Shown here: in pieces, positions 18,421 through 27,259 of the stretch
Layout of the letters: each line of letters opens with the position of its first letter
How positions within the stretch are numbered: position 1 is the stretch's first letter
Assembly: GCA_021851885.1 (NCBI GenBank)
Contig: JAJZBS010000010.1
Location: 1 to 52,231 of the forward strand
Reading direction: 5' to 3'
DNA: 52,231 nt
From: Actinomycetes bacterium
Lineage (GTDB): Bacteria; Actinomycetota; Acidimicrobiia; Acidimicrobiales; JAMCQF01
Program-made: the position numbers and the translations under genes
Notes under the pieces: model-generated
Seen by the model: the letters and a program-made list of their open reading frames with translations, nothing else
Told to the model about the DNA's origin: nothing
Database searches by the model: none

Positions 18421-19749
18421 ATGCCCGAGGTCCTGCTCAAGGGTGGTCGGCTCATCGACGGAACCGGTGGGCCGGTCCGACCGGACACGTCGGTCCTGCT
18501 CGGCGGTGACCGGATCGTCGCCGTCGGCGCCGACGCCGACGCGGCCGCCGGCCGGCCCGAAGGGGACGTCGAGGTGGTCGACGTCACCGGCCTCACGGTC
18601 ATGCCCGGCCTCATCGACGCCCACTGCCACGTCACCCTGGGCGAGCCGGCTTCCAACGACGAGCTCTTCCACCACCGGGACCCGGCATTCACCGCGCTGC
18701 TGGCCGCGTTCAACGTCGGCAAGGTGCTCCGGGCCGGCGTGACCAGCTTCGTCGACGTCGACGGCCTGTTCGACGTGGGCATCGCCCTGCGCAACGCCAT
18801 CGATGCCGGCATGGTCGAGGGGCCGACGATGAAGTCGGGCAGCTACGCGCTCATGACCTCGGTCGGCGGCACCGCCGGGCACATGATCCCGGACCGGGGG
18901 ACGGCCGGCTACGCCGAGGTCGTCCGTTCGAAGGACGAGATGGTCCAGGTCACCCGCCGCCACATCAAGAACGGGGCCGACCAGATCAAGATCCATGCCA
19001 CCGGCAACATCCCCAGCCGCAAGGGCGAGGCCCAGGTGTGGACGCTCGAGGAGCTGCGCATCGTGTGCGACACCGCCCACGACCTCGGCGTTCCCGTCAG
19101 CGCCCACTGCCGGGGATCGGCGTGCACCCGCGATGCCGCGCTGGCCGGCGTGGACGTCATCTACCACGCGTCCTTCATGGACGAGGAGGCCCTCGAGGCG
19201 ATCCTCGAGCACGGCTCCGCCCTGTGCCCGGTCTTCACCTTCCTCGCCAACCTGGCCGAGCACGGTGCGAAGGCAGGCGCGACGTCGACCGCCCAGGAGG
19301 TGTTCCTCGGTGAGATGGAGCAGACGGGGGCCATGGTCAAGCGGGCGTTCGACCTCGGGGTGCCCATCTTCTGCGGCTCGGAGAGCGGGTTCTCGATCAC
19401 CCCGTACGGCCACTGGCACCACCGTGAGATGGAGGTGTTCGTGCGCAACCTCGGCATGGAGCCGCTCGACGCCATCATGTGCGGCACGAAGAACGGCGCC
19501 ATCGCCATGGGGCAGGTCGGGGAGGTCGGCACCATCGAGCCCGGCCTCCGGGCGGACGTCCTCGTCCTCGACGGCGACCCGGTGGCCGACATCGGGGTGC
19601 TCGGCGACAAGTCGCGCTTCCGTCATCTCTACCTGCGGGGCGCGCCGGTGGACCTCGACCGTCCGTGGCCGGAGCGTCGCCCGGTGTCCGGCGAGCACGT
19701 CGTCAACTGGTCGGCCGTCCCGTTGACGTGGGACCTCGTCCACCCCTGA
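18421..19749 (+). CDS. Amidohydrolase family protein (imidazolonepropionase-like)
   Basis: MPEVLLKGGRLIDGTGGPV, VMPGLIDAHCHVTLGE, SAHCRGSACTRDAALAGVDVIYHASFMDE, GEVGTIEPGLRADVLVLDGDP. Confidence 0.92.
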   Translation: MPEVLLKGGRLIDGTGGPVRPDTSVLLGGDRIVAVGADADAAAGRPEGDVEVVDVTGLTVMPGLIDAHCHVTLGEPASNDELFHHRDPAFTALLAAFNVGKVLRAGVTSFVDVDGLFDVGIALRNAIDAGMVEGPTMKSGSYALMTSVGGTAGHMIPDRGTAGYAEVVRSKDEMVQVTRRHIKNGADQIKIHATGNIPSRKGEAQVWTLEELRIVCDTAHDLGVPVSAHCRGSACTRDAALAGVDVIYHASFMDEEALEAILEHGSALCPVFTFLANLAEHGAKAGATSTAQEVFLGEMEQTGAMVKRAFDLGVPIFCGSESGFSITPYGHWHHREMEVFVRNLGMEPLDAIMCGTKNGAIAMGQVGEVGTIEPGLRADVLVLDGDPVADIGVLGDKSRFRHLYLRGAPVDLDRPWPERRPVSGEHVVNWSAVPLTWDLVHP

Positions 19750-19840
19750 GCGGCAGACGATCGTGCCCACCTCGGCGCCCCCTGGCGCACCCGTGAACGG
19801 TCGGTGGACCCGCGGCCGCCCCTCCTCGGAGCAGGTGCGG

Positions 19841-20233
19841 TCAGAGGTGGGCGGTCGCCAGCCGCTGGCGCCACGTGGCCAGGTCCACGTAGTCGCGGAC
19901 CTCCGCGATGCGCCCGGCGGCCGTGTCGACCACGAAGACACCGTTGCACTCGATGGCGTACTCGGTGCCGTCGATCCAGAACCGGTCGACCCGTTCCAGC
20001 AGGGCGCGGTCCGGCAGGTACACCTCGCCCACCAGGTCCCACCGGACCCGCTCCGCCCTGCCGAGGATCGGTTCGAACATGGACCGGATGGCGGCCGGCC
20101 CCGTGGCCGGCGGGTTGGGCACGTTCGCGTACCGGGCCTCGGCGGTGAAGCACGCTCCGAGCCGGCCGAGGTCGAGCGCCTCCACCGCGTCGAGGAACTC
20201 CCGGACGATCGTTCTCGAGTCCACTGACGCCAC
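19841..20233 (-). CDS. Limonene-1,2-epoxide hydrolase family protein
   Basis: EARYANVPNPPA, LERVDRFWIDG, NGVFVVDTAAGRIAEVRDYVDL; Tyr/Asn, Arg-x-Asp and Asp catalytic positions at the spacing of Rhodococcus LEH. GTG start at 20233 or 20224. Confidence 0.82.
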   Translation of the reverse strand: MASVDSRTIVREFLDAVEALDLGRLGACFTAEARYANVPNPPATGPAAIRSMFEPILGRAERVRWDLVGEVYLPDRALLERVDRFWIDGTEYAIECNGVFVVDTAAGRIAEVRDYVDLATWRQRLATAHL

Positions 20234-20253
20234 CTACGAGAGGATAAGCCCAC

Positions 20254-21024
20254 GTGACCATCGCACTTGTCACCGGTGCCGCCCGCGGCATCGGCAAGAC
20301 CGTCGCAGAGCGCCTGACCGCCGACGGCTGGCGTGTCGCCATGCTCGACCGCACTGCGGCCGAGATCGACGCGGCCGCCGCCAGCGTTCCCGGGGCGGTG
20401 CCCCTCGCCGTCGACATCTCCGACGAAGCGGCGGTCGAGGCGGCCCTGGCGTCACTGGGCGAAGCCGTCGGCGTGGTCGTGAACAACGCCGGCATCGTCC
20501 GCTTCGGGCCCCTCCTCGACCTGGCCACCGACGACTTCCGGGCGGTGGTCGATGTGAACCTGGTCGGCACCTTCATCGTGTCCCGGGCCGCCGCCCGTGC
20601 CATGGCGGCGTCGGGGGGTGGGGCCATCGTCAACATCACGTCGATGAACGGGGTGGCGCCGGGACCGAACGCCGGCGCCTACGGCGCGACCAAGGCGGGG
20701 ATCGCACTGCTCACCCAGCAGATGGCCGTCGAATGGGGCCGGTACGGCATCCGGGTCAACTGCGTGGCACCCGGCCTCATCAACGCCGGCATGTCGGAGC
20801 CGATCTTCGCCGACTCCGCGGTGCGCGAGGCCCGGCAGTCCAAGGTGCCCCTGGGCCGGCTGGGGAGCGGCGAGGACATCGCGTCGGCGGTCTCCTTCCT
20901 CGCGTCCGACCAGGCGTCCTACATCACGGGCCAGAACCTCCTCGTCGACGGGGGCGTGACCATGAGCATCATCGCCAACCTGCCGCGCCCGGAGTCGGTC
21001 GACTCGGTCGGGATGCAGTCGTGA
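20254..21024 (+). CDS. SDR family oxidoreductase
   Basis: ALVTGAARGIGKTVAERL, NNAGIVRFGPL, YGATKAGIALLTQQMAVEWG. Confidence 0.94.
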   Translation: MTIALVTGAARGIGKTVAERLTADGWRVAMLDRTAAEIDAAAASVPGAVPLAVDISDEAAVEAALASLGEAVGVVVNNAGIVRFGPLLDLATDDFRAVVDVNLVGTFIVSRAAARAMAASGGGAIVNITSMNGVAPGPNAGAYGATKAGIALLTQQMAVEWGRYGIRVNCVAPGLINAGMSEPIFADSAVREARQSKVPLGRLGSGEDIASAVSFLASDQASYITGQNLLVDGGVTMSIIANLPRPESVDSVGMQS

Positions 21025-21761
21025 GGGCGGTCGTCACCGGTGGGGCCCGCGGCATCGGCGCCGTGGTGGCCGACCGCCTGGCCGCCGACGGGTTCGAGGT
21101 GGTCACCCTCGACCTCGACGGCGCGGGCGGCTCGGTGCCCTGCGACATCGGCGATCCCGTCCAGGTCCGTGGGGCGGCCGAGACCGTCGGTCCGGTGGAC
21201 GTGCTCGTGAACAACGCGGGGATCTGGCGCTTCGCCGCCCTCGAGGACGTGTCGCCGGAGGACTTCGATGCCGTCATGCGCACCAACGTCGCCGGAGCCT
21301 TCCACTGCATCCAGGCGTTCGGGACCCCGATGCTGGCCCGTGGCGGGGGCGCCATCGTGAACATGATCTCCATCGCCGCACCCCTGGCCGACCCGGGCGT
21401 GGGCGCCTACTCGGCCTCGAAGGCGGCACTGCTCGCCCTGACGCGGCAGGTGGCGGTGGAGTGGGGACCGCGCGGCGTCCGCTGCAACGCCGTCGGCCCC
21501 GGCCTGGTGCCCACACCGGGGACGAGCTTCTACGACGACCCCGAGGTGCGCCGGGTGCGCGCCGACGCCGTCCCCCTCCGCCGGCTGGGGACCCCGAACG
21601 ACATCGCCGACGTGGTCTCGTTCCTCGTCTCGCCGCAGTCCGCCTACGTGACGGGACAGGCCATCTACGTGGACGGCGGTGTCTCCCAGACGTTGATGGA
21701 GCTCCTGCCCAAGCCGGGAGGCCGTACGTGGGCGCCGGCAGCCGGGAGCGGACCGTCGTGA
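21021..21761 (+). CDS. SDR family oxidoreductase
   Basis: GTG at 21021 overlapping the previous stop (GTGA): VRAVVTGGARGIGAVVADRLAADGFEVVTLD, NNAGIWRFAAL, YSASKAALLALTRQ. Confidence 0.93.
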   Translation: MRAVVTGGARGIGAVVADRLAADGFEVVTLDLDGAGGSVPCDIGDPVQVRGAAETVGPVDVLVNNAGIWRFAALEDVSPEDFDAVMRTNVAGAFHCIQAFGTPMLARGGGAIVNMISIAAPLADPGVGAYSASKAALLALTRQVAVEWGPRGVRCNAVGPGLVPTPGTSFYDDPEVRRVRADAVPLRRLGTPNDIADVVSFLVSPQSAYVTGQAIYVDGGVSQTLMELLPKPGGRTWAPAAGSGPS

Positions 21762-22492
21762 CCAGGAACCTCGTCCTCTCCGGCGGTGTGGCCCACCCCT
21801 TCGCGGCGACGTCCGCCCGCCTGGTCGAGCTGCTGGCCGGGCTGGGTGTCACCTCGGAGGTCGAGGAGGACCTGGAGGCGGGCACCGCCCGCCTGGTCGA
21901 TGGCGGCTACGACCTGGTCACCGTGAACGCGCTCCGCTGGCGCATGCTGCCCGAACGCTACGCCCCCCAGCGCGCTGCCCATGCCTACTCACCCTCGCCC
22001 GCGGCGCGCCAGGCACTGGCCGGCTTCGTCGGCGGCGGCGGGTCCCTCCTTGCCGTGCACGCCGCGTCGATCTGCTTCGACGACTGGCCCGAGTGGGGCG
22101 AGGTGGTCGGGGGTGCGTGGAACTGGGACCGATCGTCCCACCCGCCACTCGGGCCGGTGGCGGTCACCGTGCGGACCGGCGCCCACCCCATCGTCGCCGG
22201 GGTCGGTGACTTCGAAGTGGTCGACGAGGCCTACGGGTTCCTCGACCTCCAGCCCGATGTGGAGGGGTTGATGTTCGCCGCCCACGGCGGGGCGGACCAC
22301 CCGCTCCTGTGGGCCCGTCACTACGGGCTCGGCCGGGTCGTCTACAGCGGGCTCGGCCACGACGAGCGCGCCTACCGGCACCCCGCCTACCGGATCATCC
22401 TCGAGCGGGCCGCCGGCTGGCTGCTCGCGGTGGAGGACGCTCCGGACGCACTCCGACCAGATTCGAGATCCCACCAGGGAGGACCGAGATGA
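21758..22492 (+). CDS. ThuA-like domain protein
   Basis: GTGA overlap; VTRNLVLSGGVAHPF, LLAVHAASICFDDWPEWGEVVGGAW, DHPLLWARHYGLGRVVYSGLGHDERAYRHPAY. Confidence 0.88.
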   Translation: MTRNLVLSGGVAHPFAATSARLVELLAGLGVTSEVEEDLEAGTARLVDGGYDLVTVNALRWRMLPERYAPQRAAHAYSPSPAARQALAGFVGGGGSLLAVHAASICFDDWPEWGEVVGGAWNWDRSSHPPLGPVAVTVRTGAHPIVAGVGDFEVVDEAYGFLDLQPDVEGLMFAAHGGADHPLLWARHYGLGRVVYSGLGHDERAYRHPAYRIILERAAGWLLAVEDAPDALRPDSRSHQGGPR

Positions 22493-23730
22493 CAACCGAG
22501 CTGATGGCCGAGCCCCGCAGCGTGACCGTGTCGACCATGGCCGGCGCCAAGGAGGTGTTCCGCCAGCGCAGCATGCGCCAGGCCCTCTACGACGCCGGGA
22601 AGGTCGTCATGTCGGACGTCCTGGTGAACCTCCACGGCGATGCCCACCGGAACCGGCGCCGCCTGGAGAACCGCCTCTTCCGGCGAGAGACCCTCGTGCA
22701 CTACGAGCGCGACCTCTTCCCCGGGGTGGTCGAGCAGACCCTCGCCCCCCACGTGGCCGCCGGTCGGGCCGAGCTCGTCTCGCTCGGTCACGAGCTGATG
22801 ATGAACCTGGCCGCTCTCAACGCGGGCGTGGACCGGGCCGAGGGAACGGCCGAGGAGACCCACCGCCTCTACGGCTACATGATGAAGTTCATCGAGGGCG
22901 CGACCATGGCCCACGCCACCCTCGACCGGGACCAGCTGAGCGCCGAGATCGCCGCCGCCCTGGAGGCGTTCGACGCCGAGTTCCTGCGCCCGTCGGTGGC
23001 ACGGCGGTCGGTCGCGCTGGCCGCGGCCGAGCGCGGTGAGCTGGCCGAGGAGGAGGTGCCCCGCGACGTCCTCACCATCCTGCTGCGCAACGAGGACAAC
23101 CTGGAGCTCACCGACGACATCGTCCTGCGGGAGATCGCCTTCTTCCTCCTGGCCGGCGCGCACACGTCGGCCACCGCGTTCACCCGGACCATCCACCACA
23201 TCTTCGAGTGGATCCGAGAGCACCCCGAGGACTCGACGCGGGTCGCCGACGACCGGCTGTTCGTCCAGCGGTGCGTGCTCGAGACGGTGCGCCTCAACCC
23301 GTCCAGCCCCATCGCCGTGCGTCGCGCCCTCGACGAGGTCACGCTGCAGGACGGCACCGTGCTCCGACCGGGCGACATGGTGACGATCGACCTGGTGGCC
23401 ATCAACCGCGACCCCGAAATCTACGGCGCCAACGCCGAGGAGTTCGATCCCCATCGCGACCTGGCCGAGGGCACCACCACCTACGGGCTGAGCTTCGGGC
23501 ACGGGATGCACGCCTGCATCGGCCAGGAGCTGGCAACCGGCGTGCTGGTCGACGACGCCGACGAGGCCGACCGGCAGTTCGGCCTGGTGGCCACGGGCGT
23601 CCAGGCCATGTTCGACCGGGGCGTCCGGCCCGACCCGGACCGCCCGCCCGAAATGGACAGCCGGACCGCCCGCCCCTACTGGTCGCACTACCCAGTGGTG
23701 TTCGCATCCGGCGACGCCCGGGCCTCGTGA
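22489..23730 (+). CDS. Cytochrome P450 (first tandem paralogue)
   Basis: ATGA overlap, AGGGAGG upstream; I-helix FFLLAGAHTSATAF, ExxR in ETVR, heme loop FGHGMHACIGQELA. Confidence 0.95.
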   Translation: MTTELMAEPRSVTVSTMAGAKEVFRQRSMRQALYDAGKVVMSDVLVNLHGDAHRNRRRLENRLFRRETLVHYERDLFPGVVEQTLAPHVAAGRAELVSLGHELMMNLAALNAGVDRAEGTAEETHRLYGYMMKFIEGATMAHATLDRDQLSAEIAAALEAFDAEFLRPSVARRSVALAAAERGELAEEEVPRDVLTILLRNEDNLELTDDIVLREIAFFLLAGAHTSATAFTRTIHHIFEWIREHPEDSTRVADDRLFVQRCVLETVRLNPSSPIAVRRALDEVTLQDGTVLRPGDMVTIDLVAINRDPEIYGANAEEFDPHRDLAEGTTTYGLSFGHGMHACIGQELATGVLVDDADEADRQFGLVATGVQAMFDRGVRPDPDRPPEMDSRTARPYWSHYPVVFASGDARAS

Positions 23731-24557
23731 CCGCCCGCCGACTGTCACTGGCCGCCGGAACCCTGCGCCGGTCCCGGCGACCCGACGGGGTGCGCGCCGC
23801 CGCCGCCGTCGGGTTCGATGCCGTCGGCGTCCGGTTCGACGTCGACCCGCCGTCTCCCGCCGACCTGGACGACCTGCGCCGGGTGCTGGCCGACACCGGT
23901 CTGTCCGTGCTCGACCTGGAGGTGGTCCGGATCGTGCCGGGGGACGACGCCGACGCGACGCGGCGGCTGGTCGACCAGGGCGCGGAGGTCGGAGCCGAGT
24001 TCCTGCTGGTGGTGAGCGACGATCCGGACCGTGCCCGCACGATCGACCGGTTCGCCGAGACGGCGGCTGTCGCCGCCGAGGCCGGCATGGGCACGGCCCT
24101 CGAGTTCATGCGCTTCACCGCCGTGCCCACCCTGGCCGACGCCCTGGAGGTGGTGGCGGCGGCGGGAGCACCGGCGTCGGGGGTGGTCGTCGATCCCCTG
24201 CACCTGGCCCGCTCCGGCGGTAGTCCCGGCGATGTCGCCTCCACCGATCCGCGGCTCCTGCCCTACGCACAGCTGTGCGACGCGCCGGGTGACGCACCGG
24301 GCGATCCGACGGATGCCTCCCTGCTGGCCGACGAAGCGCGCCATGGCCGGCTCCTCCCCGGCAGCGGCGATCTCCCGCTCGGCGAGCTGGTGGCGGCGCT
24401 CCCACCGGTGCCCCTCAGCGTCGAGATCCTCTCCGACGTCTTCGACGCGCTCCCGGCCGCCGACGTGGCCCGTCGGGCCATCGGGGCGACCAGGCGGCTG
24501 CTGGACGGCGAGGTTGCCGCCCGGGGGCCGGCGTCGACGGTGCGGGCGACCCGATGA
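23727..24557 (+). CDS. Sugar phosphate isomerase/epimerase-like TIM barrel protein
   Basis: GTGA overlap; GVRAAAAVGFDAVGVRFD, GTALEFMRFTAVPTLADALEVV, SGVVVDPLHLARSGG, LPYAQLCDAP. Confidence 0.82.
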   Translation: MTARRLSLAAGTLRRSRRPDGVRAAAAVGFDAVGVRFDVDPPSPADLDDLRRVLADTGLSVLDLEVVRIVPGDDADATRRLVDQGAEVGAEFLLVVSDDPDRARTIDRFAETAAVAAEAGMGTALEFMRFTAVPTLADALEVVAAAGAPASGVVVDPLHLARSGGSPGDVASTDPRLLPYAQLCDAPGDAPGDPTDASLLADEARHGRLLPGSGDLPLGELVAALPPVPLSVEILSDVFDALPAADVARRAIGATRRLLDGEVAARGPASTVRATR

Positions 24558-24582
24558 AGCGGGCGGGAGGAGGAGCAGAGGG

Positions 24583-25836
24583 ATGACGCACCCCATCGAA
24601 CCCGGCAGCGGCGGACCCGGCAGCGGCGAACCCGTCGTCCTGTCGACGTTCGCCGACGCCCGGGAGGCGTTCAGGTGCCGTGACCTGCGCCAGGCCCTCT
24701 ACGACGAAGGGCACCTGCTCATGTCGGGGGTGATCGTCAACCTCCACGGTCCCGCACATCGAGACCGCCGGCGGCTGGAGAACCGGCTCTTCCGTCGGGA
24801 CACCTTCCTCTACTACCAGCGGGAGGTCATTCCCCGGGCCATCGGCGAGGTCCTGGCCCCGTCGCTGGCCGAGGGGCGTGACGACCTCCTCCCCATGGCA
24901 CGGCGGACCATGATGAACCTGTCGGCAGCGATCGCCGGTGTCGACCTGCCGGCCGGGACGGGCGCCGAGTTCGACCGGCTGTACGGGCTCATGCTCCGGT
25001 TGCAGCGCGGGTCCACCCTCGTCCATGCCACCGGCGACAAGCGGGCCCTCGAAGCCGACGGCCAGGCCGCGTTGGCGGAGTTCGACGAGGAGTTCCTGCG
25101 CCCGTCCGCCGCCCGTCGCCGCGCCCTGATCGACCGGTGGCGCGCCGGTGACCTGGCCGAGGACGACCTGCCGCGTGACGTGCTGACCACGTTGCTGCGC
25201 AACCAGGACGACCTGGACCTGCCCCCCGACGTGGTGCGCCGGGAGGTGGCCTACTTCCCCTGGGTGGGGTCCTTCTCGACGTCCGACGCGTTCGTCCACG
25301 CCATGGGCCACGTCTTCGAGTGGCTCGATCGCCACCCGGAGGACAGAGGCCTGCTCCGCCGCGACGAGCCACTCCTGCAGAGGTTCGTCCACGAGTCGCT
25401 GCGACTCCACCCGGCGAGCCCCGAGTCGCGCCGGGTGGCGGTGGCCGACGTCGAACTGCGTGGCGGCGTCACCATCCCCCAGGGTGCCAGCGTGGTGATC
25501 GACCTGGCGGCGGCCAACCGGGACCCGGACCTCTACGGCCCGACGGCCGACGAGTTCGACCCGTTCCGCCAGCTGCCCGAGGAAGCCGCACCGTGGGGGT
25601 TGACCTTCGGGACCGGGTTCCACGCGTGCCTGGGCCAGGAACTGGCCGGCGGGCTGGCCCCCGAGGCGGGCGCCGACCCCTCCGACCACCTGGCGGGGGC
25701 CATCGTCACCATGGCCCGCATCCTCCTCGAGCACGGCGCCCGACCGGACCCGACCGACCCGCCCGAGCGTGATCCCGAGTCCATCCGGCCCCACTTCGGC
25801 AGGTACCCGGTGGTCTTCGATCCCGACCTGACCTGA
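24583..25836 (+). CDS. Cytochrome P450 (second tandem paralogue, divergent I-helix)
   Basis: Heme loop FGTGFHACLGQELA, ExxR in ESLR, N-terminus closely matches the 22489 P450 (NLHGPAHRDRRRLENRLFRRDT). Confidence 0.94.
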   Translation: MTHPIEPGSGGPGSGEPVVLSTFADAREAFRCRDLRQALYDEGHLLMSGVIVNLHGPAHRDRRRLENRLFRRDTFLYYQREVIPRAIGEVLAPSLAEGRDDLLPMARRTMMNLSAAIAGVDLPAGTGAEFDRLYGLMLRLQRGSTLVHATGDKRALEADGQAALAEFDEEFLRPSAARRRALIDRWRAGDLAEDDLPRDVLTTLLRNQDDLDLPPDVVRREVAYFPWVGSFSTSDAFVHAMGHVFEWLDRHPEDRGLLRRDEPLLQRFVHESLRLHPASPESRRVAVADVELRGGVTIPQGASVVIDLAAANRDPDLYGPTADEFDPFRQLPEEAAPWGLTFGTGFHACLGQELAGGLAPEAGADPSDHLAGAIVTMARILLEHGARPDPTDPPERDPESIRPHFGRYPVVFDPDLT

Positions 25837-25840
25837 CGGC

Positions 25841-27229
25841 GTGAGCGGCCCGGACGCCGATCCGGCGCCCCTACGCCCCGGCGTCGTCTGGGCTGTGGCC
25901 AGCCTGGCCCTGCTCATGAACACGCTCGACGCGTCGATCGTCAACGTGGCCCTGCCGACGATCCGTCGTGACCTGGGTGCGAACATCTCGGAGTTGCAGT
26001 GGGTGGTCGACGCCTACACGCTCGCCCTGGCCGCGCTGTTGCTGTCGGCCGGGACGGCCGGAGACCGCTTCGGCCACCGGCGTGCGGCCGCTGCCGGCAT
26101 GGCCGTGTTCGTGGCCGCATCGGCCGCGTGCGGCGCCGCCCCGGGAGCCGGGCTCCTGGTCGCGGCCCGGGCCGCCCAGGGAGTGGGCGCCGCCCTGCTG
26201 ATGGCGTCGACCTTGTCCCTCCTCACGGTGGCCTTTCCCGATCAGCGCCGCCGGGCCCGGGCCATCGGCTGGTGGGCAGTCTTCTCCGGCGTCGGGTTCT
26301 CCGCCGGCCCCCCGGTGGGGGGCGTGCTCGTCACCTACCTGGGATGGCGGTCCGTGTTCCTCGTCAACGTCGTCCCCGGGCTGGCCTGCCTTGCCCTGCT
26401 GCGCACCGGCGTCGGCGAGACGCCGAGGGCGCACGCACATCCCATCGACTGGCGGGGCCAGGCCCTCGCCTGCATCGGCCTCGGATCTGCCATGTTCGGC
26501 ATCATCGAGGGGCCGGCCGACGGCTGGACGTCACCGGCCGTGGTCAGCGCGCTGGCCGTGGCCGCCGTGGCTGCCGTGGCGTCCGTCCGGACCGAGCTGG
26601 CGCTCCCGGCGCCCATGGTCGAGCTCCGCCTCTTCGACCGGAACTCGGTGCGTTCGGGTGCGCTCGCCGCCCTGGCGTACCCGTTCGGGTTCCTCGGGAT
26701 GCTGTTCGTGCTCAACCTCTACCTGCAGGTCGCGCAGGGTCGCACGCCCCTGGCCGTGGGGGCGCTCTTCCTACCGATGTCGACCGCCGTCTTCGCCATC
26801 GGCCCGCTGGCGGGGCGGATCACCGCCCGGCGGGGACCGCGGCTGCCGCTGGCCACCGGGCTGGCGCTCCAGGCGACGGGAGCGCTCCTACTCCTGGGGG
26901 CTGGCCCGGCCACCCCCTACGGGGAGCTGGTGCCGTCCTTCGTCCTCCTCGGCGCAGGCTCCAGCCTGGCAGCCACCCCGGCCATCGCCATCGTGCTCGG
27001 TGCCACCCCTGACCGCGCCGGCATGGGGTCGGGACTGGTCAACGCCCTGCGGCAACTCGGTGCCGCATGCGGCGTGGCCGTCCTCGGCAGCATCGCCGGA
27101 CCACCCGGTGCTGCCGGCTTCGTCGGGCGCCTGCACGTGGCGGCCGTCCTCGCCGCGGCCGCACCAGCCCTGGCCGCCGTGGCAGCGCTCTCCGTGCGCC
27201 AGCGGCAACCGGTCGGCGCCGGGCGGTGA
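25841..27229 (+). CDS. MFS transporter (DHA2/EmrB-QacA type)
   Basis: LLMNTLDASIVNVALPTIRRDLGANISELQWVVDAYTLALAALLLSAGTAGDRFGHRR. Confidence 0.94.
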   Translation: MSGPDADPAPLRPGVVWAVASLALLMNTLDASIVNVALPTIRRDLGANISELQWVVDAYTLALAALLLSAGTAGDRFGHRRAAAAGMAVFVAASAACGAAPGAGLLVAARAAQGVGAALLMASTLSLLTVAFPDQRRRARAIGWWAVFSGVGFSAGPPVGGVLVTYLGWRSVFLVNVVPGLACLALLRTGVGETPRAHAHPIDWRGQALACIGLGSAMFGIIEGPADGWTSPAVVSALAVAAVAAVASVRTELALPAPMVELRLFDRNSVRSGALAALAYPFGFLGMLFVLNLYLQVAQGRTPLAVGALFLPMSTAVFAIGPLAGRITARRGPRLPLATGLALQATGALLLLGAGPATPYGELVPSFVLLGAGSSLAATPAIAIVLGATPDRAGMGSGLVNALRQLGAACGVAVLGSIAGPPGAAGFVGRLHVAAVLAAAAPALAAVAALSVRQRQPVGAGR

Positions 27230-27236
27230 GCCGGTC

Positions 27237-27253
27237 GGGCCCGGGAGCGGCCC
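27237..27253. terminator. Weak hairpin between convergent genes
   Basis: GGGCC-CGGGAGC-GGCCC between the MFS stop and the TrmB stop; no U-tract. Confidence 0.25.
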
Positions 27254-27259
27254 CGCCGA

